From Coprinellus micaceus (Eukaryota; Basidiomycota; Agaricomycetes; Agaricales; Psathyrellaceae): a stretch of 64,000 bases of DNA. A program made the position numbers and the translations under genes. Location of the stretch: assembly GCA_951394405.1 (NCBI GenBank), contig OX596340.1, positions 62,001-126,000 on the forward strand. Reading direction: 5' to 3'. Numbering within the stretch: the first letter of the stretch is position 1; every line of letters begins with the position of its first letter. Positions 58,271 to 64,000 of this stretch are shown here, piece after piece. Below the pieces are notes generated by a model. The model had not been told where the DNA came from and did not search any database. It saw nothing but the letters and a program-made list of their open reading frames with translations.

Positions 58271-60097
58271 GGGGGTCAGGCGTGAATACGATGCTACTAT
58301 ATATATGCTAGTGCCCGGGAATCCCCGCTGAGGAACCTGTCACCCTGGGCGCTTACGCGGCCCAGTTCTCCCGCTCAGGCACATCGACATTTCGCCAGAT
58401 TGACAAGCATCCTCGAATGAATGTGACGGGAACGTTGGGGCTTCACAGCTTTGTTCACAGCCGGCTCACAGCACCTCAACTGCCAGCGACCGCTGGATAG
58501 TCCGGGTGACCGGGATTTCTGATCCGGATCACCACCACGTGCAGGGCCCAGGCGCCTCGAGGCCCGCTGCTGGTTTGTCCTTTGACGGTCACCATCTCTG
58601 AGCCTCTCAGCACTAGGTTTGCCCTCACATCCCTGGACTTGACATTCGCCACGGAAAATACTTCTACCATCTCTAGGGCCCGACCTCCTCAACCCTTATC
58701 AATGCACTGGACCCGACTTGACCTGGATGATTTTCGTAAAGGCTCAGGCACTTATCGGGGAACGACGTGGTGGCCATGGTCTTCTCTATTCTCCATGCGA
58801 GGGCCGGGAGTGTGATGTGAATATCCTACCCGGTCGTAGGATTTATACCGCTCTGGTCGCGCCCAACTTCGACGATATACGACGCCAGTTCTCCGCCGTT
58901 CCTCCAGGTAATCCAACGTCTCCATCTTTGGCGCGTTTGACGCTGGGGAGACTTTCATCTGTCTCCGATGGTTTTTGAAGTTCCTCACCTCTCCTCTGGT
59001 ACGTTACGGTCAGCGAGTTACAACGGCCGGCGACGCAGGACAAGTCTTGCATAACCGAAGGGATACCCCGGCTTACCTGCTGTCGACCCTGCCTCTCGGA
59101 ATACCCGTCGTCCTCGGCACCCTGATAGACCCATTCTATGCGCATCGTACTCCCCCAGTCGTCTCGTCTGCTAAGCGCCGTCGTGGTACTTGGGTTTATG
59201 TACCGGAGAGGGTGTCGACGGGTGGTTGCGATATAGTGGGCCGCCTGAGTGGAGTGTGTGGACGATGGAATGATGGGGGGATTCCGTTCTTCTGTTGAAA
59301 GGGGGCCGCCGGGCGAACAAAAGGGACCTCGCCTAGTCCGGGTTGCTTTGACGCGTCCAGAAGCTGGGGTCGACTTTCGAGGTGTGGTATGACTTTTTGG
59401 GCCTCCGTTCTTTGGGTCTAGGTTTTTCTCCTAGTATTTCAGGTGGGAATCTTCGCACAGTTTTGGGATCGGGACAGATAACCCCGTGTCCCTATTCGAT
59501 ACAAACCGGACTGTTCATCACCTTCTTTGTTGAACAGGGCTATGGGTCTCGGTCTTCGGGCATGGACGTCCAACTATTTGAACCCAAGTGAACACTTTGA
59601 TCAGAGGTACATATGTATTTCGACTTCTCGCGAAGTCATCGATCCGACTTACCTGCATGCTTAGAGCACCCTTTCTACCACTTCGCGGCCTGGAAGCGGC
59701 CTGGAAACGACCATGGCGGACTTCTCGGGGTGCTGCTGTGCCGTAGGACGCGCGTCCAACGCCCGATGAGCTCAGGTTATGAGATTACGCCACCTCACGA
59801 GGTCGCTATTCCGTCTATAGTAATGCGTCCGTACCTGACGGTACTTTGACTGCGGAGGCAAACTACAGCGCTTACTCAGAACGTCCGGAGGATCGTCAAG
59901 TCCGAGTCGGTGTTGTGTTAATAGACGTTTGGAATAGCTATCACTTGGCTATCACTGTCGCGAATCTATCGCTAACGGAACCGAATTTGATTTCAGGAAG
60001 GCTTGGGTGCTGCGGTCCCACTCTAACGCCATGTTATGAAGGGCAGCCCATCTCGCCAGCTCTGACCAACGCCAATCCCCCAAGAGTCGTCGACCAG
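58271..60097. other. No supported gene
   Basis: Several open frames (58582-58978, 58975-59298, 59613-59849) overlap on both strands without a domain or exon logic. The frame of the F-box protein is open upstream to 59846, so its leader may begin here. Confidence 0.4.
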
Positions 60098-61510
60098 ATG
60101 AGTCTCATCGCAGAAGTACCTGTTGAGCTTCTACTCAAGATTTTCCGATTCGCAGTCCAGCTCGACCACCCGAGGGCGCTTGAGGAACCGTTGATCGACT
60201 GGTCTTGGAACAGGATTCTTTTCGAGCGATCTCTGAGAATATACCGTGAATCGTTGGTGAGCAAGTTCTTCGTAAGATCGCACGCCGGCTTCGACTGATA
60301 TCCACCTTTGTAGTCGATCAAAACGTCATTGAGTCTCGTTAACCAGCAATGGAATGAGGTCGTCAGGCCGTTGCTCTACGAGCACATTACCATTGACAGT
60401 CAGTCGAAACTTCAATGCCTTGTGCGAACACTCGACCCTCGGACGACATCCTCACTCTATGAAGAGAGGCGCTCGCTCGTTCCGGTGGGAAACCACGTAA
60501 AGCGCCTCGATCTCATTTTAGGCGTAACCTACGCCTCCCTTGAGTGGGGTCAATCACGACCTTTGGGACCTACGCACCTGGACATTCCCATCGTGCAGCT
60601 CTTCACGTCCGTTCCCAACCTCCGCGTTCTCACCATGCTTCTGGCCGAAGGGATTGACGAGCGGGAAGTCATTCTCAACGCGGTCCCACGGAAGCTCGAG
60701 AAGTTCTACTGGAAGCATGCCGGTGGTCCCTCCTCGATCTCCCTGTATCGCGTGATGCGATTCCTCGATGAACATCCCCACCTTACCCACGTCGCGCTTC
60801 CCCCGGACCTTTGGAGCGAAGAACAGAGCCCTCCCGACTTCCTGAGGAAGCGTAGACCTTCAATCCGCGAGTTCTTCCTGCAGGACCCACGACAGTCGCT
60901 CCCCATGTCGTTCCTCGCATCTCGTGGGCTTCTTCCGAGCCTGTTGTCACGCAGGACGATATATCCAACCACCGCAGATCCCAGCGATATCGACACCGAC
61001 TTGGCTGCCGTCGTCTCAGCCCATGTGACAGAGCAACCCGGCCAGGGCGTCGTCATAGACCGTTCCACCCCTAATCCAACGATCACAAGCTTGACGTTCG
61101 TCGAGTACTTCAGCGAGGACTGGCCCACGCAAGAACTCGCTGATAAGCTTCGAATTGTTGAGAAGCTGTGTCCTAATCTCGAAGATATCCACTTCATCAT
61201 CAAGGGGAAGACTGACTTCTCGTCGATCATCCCCAAGCCATCCGGTATCAAAGCCCCTCGTCTCTCCCGAGTGAAGGCCATCTCGTTCCAAAGGATGGTC
61301 ACCCAAGGGATCCTGAAGGATCCAGTTGGGACACTGATACACACCATTGTACTTCCGTGGAAAGATACATTCCCTTACTTGGGCACCATTCGCATTATGG
61401 AGGATTTGGAATTTGGCGAGGTCAAGGACCACTTTTGTCGTCGTCCTGATGGGGGTGGGGGTTGGGGTGTCAGGATAGAGGATCGGTTCGGAGAAGCTCT
61501 GACTGAGTAG
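60098..61510 (+). CDS. F-box protein, 451 aa, two exons
   Basis: Exons 60098-60256 and 60314-61510, intron 60257-60313 (GTGAGC...TTGTAG, 57 bp, phase 0). The N-terminus MSLIAEVPVELLLKIFRFA and, after the intron, SLSLVNQQWNEVVRPLLYEH form an F-box with the intron at the place common in basidiomycete F-box genes. The rest has weak leucine-rich substrate-recognition spacing (LFTSVPNLRVLTMLLAEGI, LRIVEKLCPNLEDIHFIIKG). F-box proteins bind Skp1 in SCF ubiquitin ligases; the target is unknown. ATG 60098 was chosen because it immediately precedes the F-box; the same frame is open to 59846. Confidence 0.87.
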
Positions 61511-61873
61511 TCAACTCCTAGCCTTCGGGCTGACGAACGGGTGATACACGGAAATACATTATAATAGAACAGGGTATAATGGGTGGATACAATGGACATA
61601 CTATATGGAATAGAGTTCATAGGTTCGTGGGCACGCTATAAACGCTACAAACTCCCAACAACCCCCGCATAAATACAACTGAGCAGGTGACCAAATCCTC
61701 ACGTGGATACGACACTACAGCGGCTGGCCCAGATGTCATACGCGTTGCTGATGACTAGGTCGGGAGTACCAGCGGCTAGAGAAACCGAGGGTAAGGTCGA
61801 TTAAGATTACTTATAGAATAACAAACTTACTAGGAGTCGAAAACGTACGCAAGGAGTAAGGGTTGAGCATGCC
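61511..61873. other. No feature seen
   Basis: The gap between the F-box gene and the subtilase relic contains AT-rich sequence around 61550-61620 that may include the F-box gene's terminator region. No gene is seen. Confidence 0.4.
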
Positions 61874-63290
61874 CTAGAGGGCCAAATCCTTGAGCTTCTG
61901 CGACATTACAGCAGGGGTGGTATTGCCCTGGGTGGAGATGGGGTAGGCAACGAGGCCGGCGACGTGTGGGGTAGCCTTCACAGCCCAATTTCAGGTCAGC
62001 GAACAATGTATAGTACTGAGCGGGTAATGGGAAGTCTTACCATGGAGGCGCCAGAGAGGGAGGCAGTAGACTAGGCAGATTGCATCGTATCATGTTCAGC
62101 TTTTTCGTGAGTGGGATATAGAGTAATGGAACTCACCGTCCTTCCAAGTGCTGATGACGTTCAAGCCTTGGCCGAAGATGTCAACGAGGGGTCCGTAGTT
62201 CGAGAACGAAGCGCGCTCGTCAGTAATGGTAGACGCTCCCACAGTGATTGCCTCGGAGGCACGGGCGGGGGAGCTGGTGGATGCGTCCTGGTTGCTGTTA
62301 CCCGCTGCGACAACGACGTGGACACCGGCCGCAACAAGCTAGAGGTATAGGTGGGTCAGGTCAGTGCCAGGCATACCTTGCTGGAGAGAAGCGCAGATAC
62401 TTACGGCGCGAGTAGCGCCATCGAAAGCGGTGTTTGGGGCCGCTCCAAGGGAAATCGAGACCACGCTGGGCTTGTTACCAAAACCCTTGATTGTGTTCAA
62501 AGTGAGGTTGATTCCACTGATACTGCGGTGGAAGTTAGAATGTCTTCTCAACGATGAGTTAGTGCAATAGACGTACACGTCCGAGATAGCACCAGATCCG
62601 GAGTCGCTCAGGACCTTGATAGCGCGAACCCTCGCTGCACCATAGCGGCCACCAACGGCTGTCCCGCTGTTTGGTAGCCACAGTTAGTCGAGCTCAGTGA
62701 TAGGAAGGCATAGAAACCTACGCGCAGTGAGTTCCGTGACCGTTCCCGTCTTGAAGGCTAAAACCTCTGTTAGGAAGGCGATTCAGATCGAGTGAGAGGC
62801 GATGCGTACGGATAGCCGCCGAATTGTCCAAGCCAGCTAGCACGACCACCGGAGTCGGACCGGGGTTGTAAAAGAGGGGCACCAGGATCAGAATGGGGAG
62901 TAGGGTGGAAAGAGAATGGGACGTACATGGGTAACGCGGATGCCAGTGTCAATGATGTAGATGTCGACCCCCTGGCCCGCGCGAGGGTCATGCATAGTTG
63001 TACGTGTAGGTCAGTTGGTTATCAGCGTGATGAGTAACTGTCATTTTCCCAAACCGTGTGGGAGTTCGGCTTACCCATCCAGACACCCAAGGCGCTTCTT
63101 GGAGTTGATGCGAGCAAGACCCCAAGGTTCGTTGTTCCTCGTTTTAGTTTCAGTCGGTCATCATTCCGTACCAGTGAGCGGAATTGTGGAGGATGATGCG
63201 TACGTGGTAGCAGTTGCATTGACGATACCATCCTCCACAGTAGAGGCAACACCGGGGGTGGGTGTCATCTGCCTGAGATGCGGTTGAAAG
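61874..63290 (-). pseudogene. Subtilisin-like serine protease (S8, proteinase K type), broken and 5'-truncated
   Basis: Minus-strand exons spell a proteinase K-like enzyme: end of the propeptide (VEDGIV), NNEPWGLARINSKKRLG, Asp site VDIYIIDTG (codon 62948-62950), His site DGNGHGTHCA (codon 62736-62738), [34 protein letters not shown], and Ser site SGASMATPHVAG (codon 62044-62046). Several introns (for example TATCC-GTACGC to TTTTAG) splice well. It is read as a pseudogene because signal peptide and most of the I9 propeptide are missing (the next gene ends at 63348), the frame breaks near 62985, one acceptor near 62865 has lost its AG, a TAG stands at 62071-62073, and the C-terminus stops early after KDLAL. 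A functional gene would need several unusual splice choices. Confidence 0.78.
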
Positions 63291-63347
63291 TAATGATTAT
63301 TTGCGAAGGCAGTACCCTATGAAGATCTATGTGCCTGGACTAGATGC

Positions 63348-64000
63348 TCATGGTCGGCTGAACGGTAGCAAAACACAACCCAGGCATGCAGCAGCAAGAA
63401 GCATGATCCCAGACGTGAGGAATAGAGCGAGTGGGACCACGAATATCAGCCACCACTCACTTTCGTTTGGGCCCGGTCTTAACCTCTCAAGGGGCCCCCC
63501 CTCACCGAGCAAGAGAGCCATTTCCTTCAGCGCCCACCAACACAGAATCGACGCTGGCCATCCCAGTAACTTCACCATGAATCGCGCTGACAACGATTTG
63601 TTGAGAGAGCGAGAGTGAAGGGAGAGAATATCTACGTACCTAGAGGTGCACAGTTTGATGTGAAGAACCAGGAGACCGTCTCTATGGGGGCGTCTTCGTA
63701 CCACCCCACCCAATACAAGCTAGGTAGCACAGAGAGTCAGCCTATGTGTGTCGAAAATCTTCGAGAGATAAACGTACCCCAATGATACCACCACACTATA
63801 AACCCACTCCATAGCTTTGGGTCCGGCTATCTCTCCATGGAAGGATAGATACGCCTTCGTAGTCCCAAAGCATATCGCCGATACAGTGACCAAAAGTCGG
63901 TAGGCGGTTATGGTTGGCGATCTCGGGCGGACGAAAAGCACACCGTTGCCCTTCGTGGGGTTGCATACGGGAATATAGTCGTTGTCATTGCTGAACGCAA
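63348..64000 (-). CDS. Multi-pass membrane protein, paralogue of 57208-58270, cut by window end
   Basis: Minus-strand exons: 64000 (runs off) to 63778, 63719-63640 and 63586-63348. Introns 63720-63777 (GTACGT...CCTAG) and 63587-63639 (GTACGT...GTCAG) keep phase. The reading ITAYRLLVTVSAICFGTTKA...MEWVYS aligns with ITGYRLLVSAIALSFGTTKA...VEWAYG of the first gene, and the last exon ends with two hydrophobic segments (LIFVVPLALFLTSGIMLLAA). Its 3' end lies only 58 bp from the subtilase relic on the same strand. Family and function unknown; the N-terminus is outside the window. Confidence 0.8.

Overview
The window looks like nuclear DNA of a filamentous basidiomycete, probably an Agaricomycete. 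Genes are broken by many 50-70 bp GT-AG introns with CTNAC-type branch sites. Large TPR-CHAT proteins, an F-box protein, small secreted proteins and a proteinase-K-type subtilase relic are all typical of that group. No rRNA, tRNA or CRISPR was found. The exact genus cannot be fixed from sequence alone; the TPR-CHAT expansion would suit a Rhizoctonia-like or related fungus, but this is a guess.

Layout. 1-7 kb: a simple repeat, then a nearly intact non-LTR retrotransposon (LINE copy 1). 7-15 kb: one apparently intact TPR-CHAT gene (A) and a decayed one (B), both on the minus strand. 15-16.7 kb: gene fragments and a 40-bp tandem repeat. 16.7-23.4 kb: LINE copy 2, whose ORF1 is split by a 0.7-kb DNA element. 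23.5-25.6 kb: a TPR relic (C), probably carrying an insertion. 27.5-42.6 kb: three large copies (R1-R3) of an unclassified repeat block. R1 carries a 1.35-kb inverted-repeat element, R2 a minisatellite and a LINE tail, and a 229-bp MITE lies between R2 and R3. TPR-CHAT gene D sits between R1 and R2, and a small CHAT relic (F) lies just after D. 43.6-47.3 kb: TPR-CHAT gene E (minus). 50.7-64 kb: a more ordinary genic stretch with two secreted-protein genes, a 93-bp snapback element, two paralogous membrane-protein genes, an F-box gene and a broken subtilase gene.

How the parts relate. The first 47 kb is an accessory-type region where a TPR-CHAT family has expanded and decayed among transposable elements. 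Genes A, D and E keep the CHAT His-Cys pair and a conserved intron just before the CHAT core. They also have upstream exons for an N-terminal beta-rich domain, shown directly for A and D. CHAT proteases are caspase-like and in other organisms act as regulated death or defence proteases, so the cluster may be an immune or allorecognition repertoire; this is inference, and no gasdermin-like partner was seen nearby.

The two LINE copies are distinct members of one family (endonuclease, degenerate RNase H-like region, reverse transcriptase, CCHC knuckle). Each ORF2 becomes a single reading frame only if short spliceosomal-type introns are removed, and the introns found in the region both copies share lie at different places. 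Two DNA elements (17.6 kb and 27.8 kb) have termini of the same design and are inserted at the same target word, GTACAAC, in opposite orientations.
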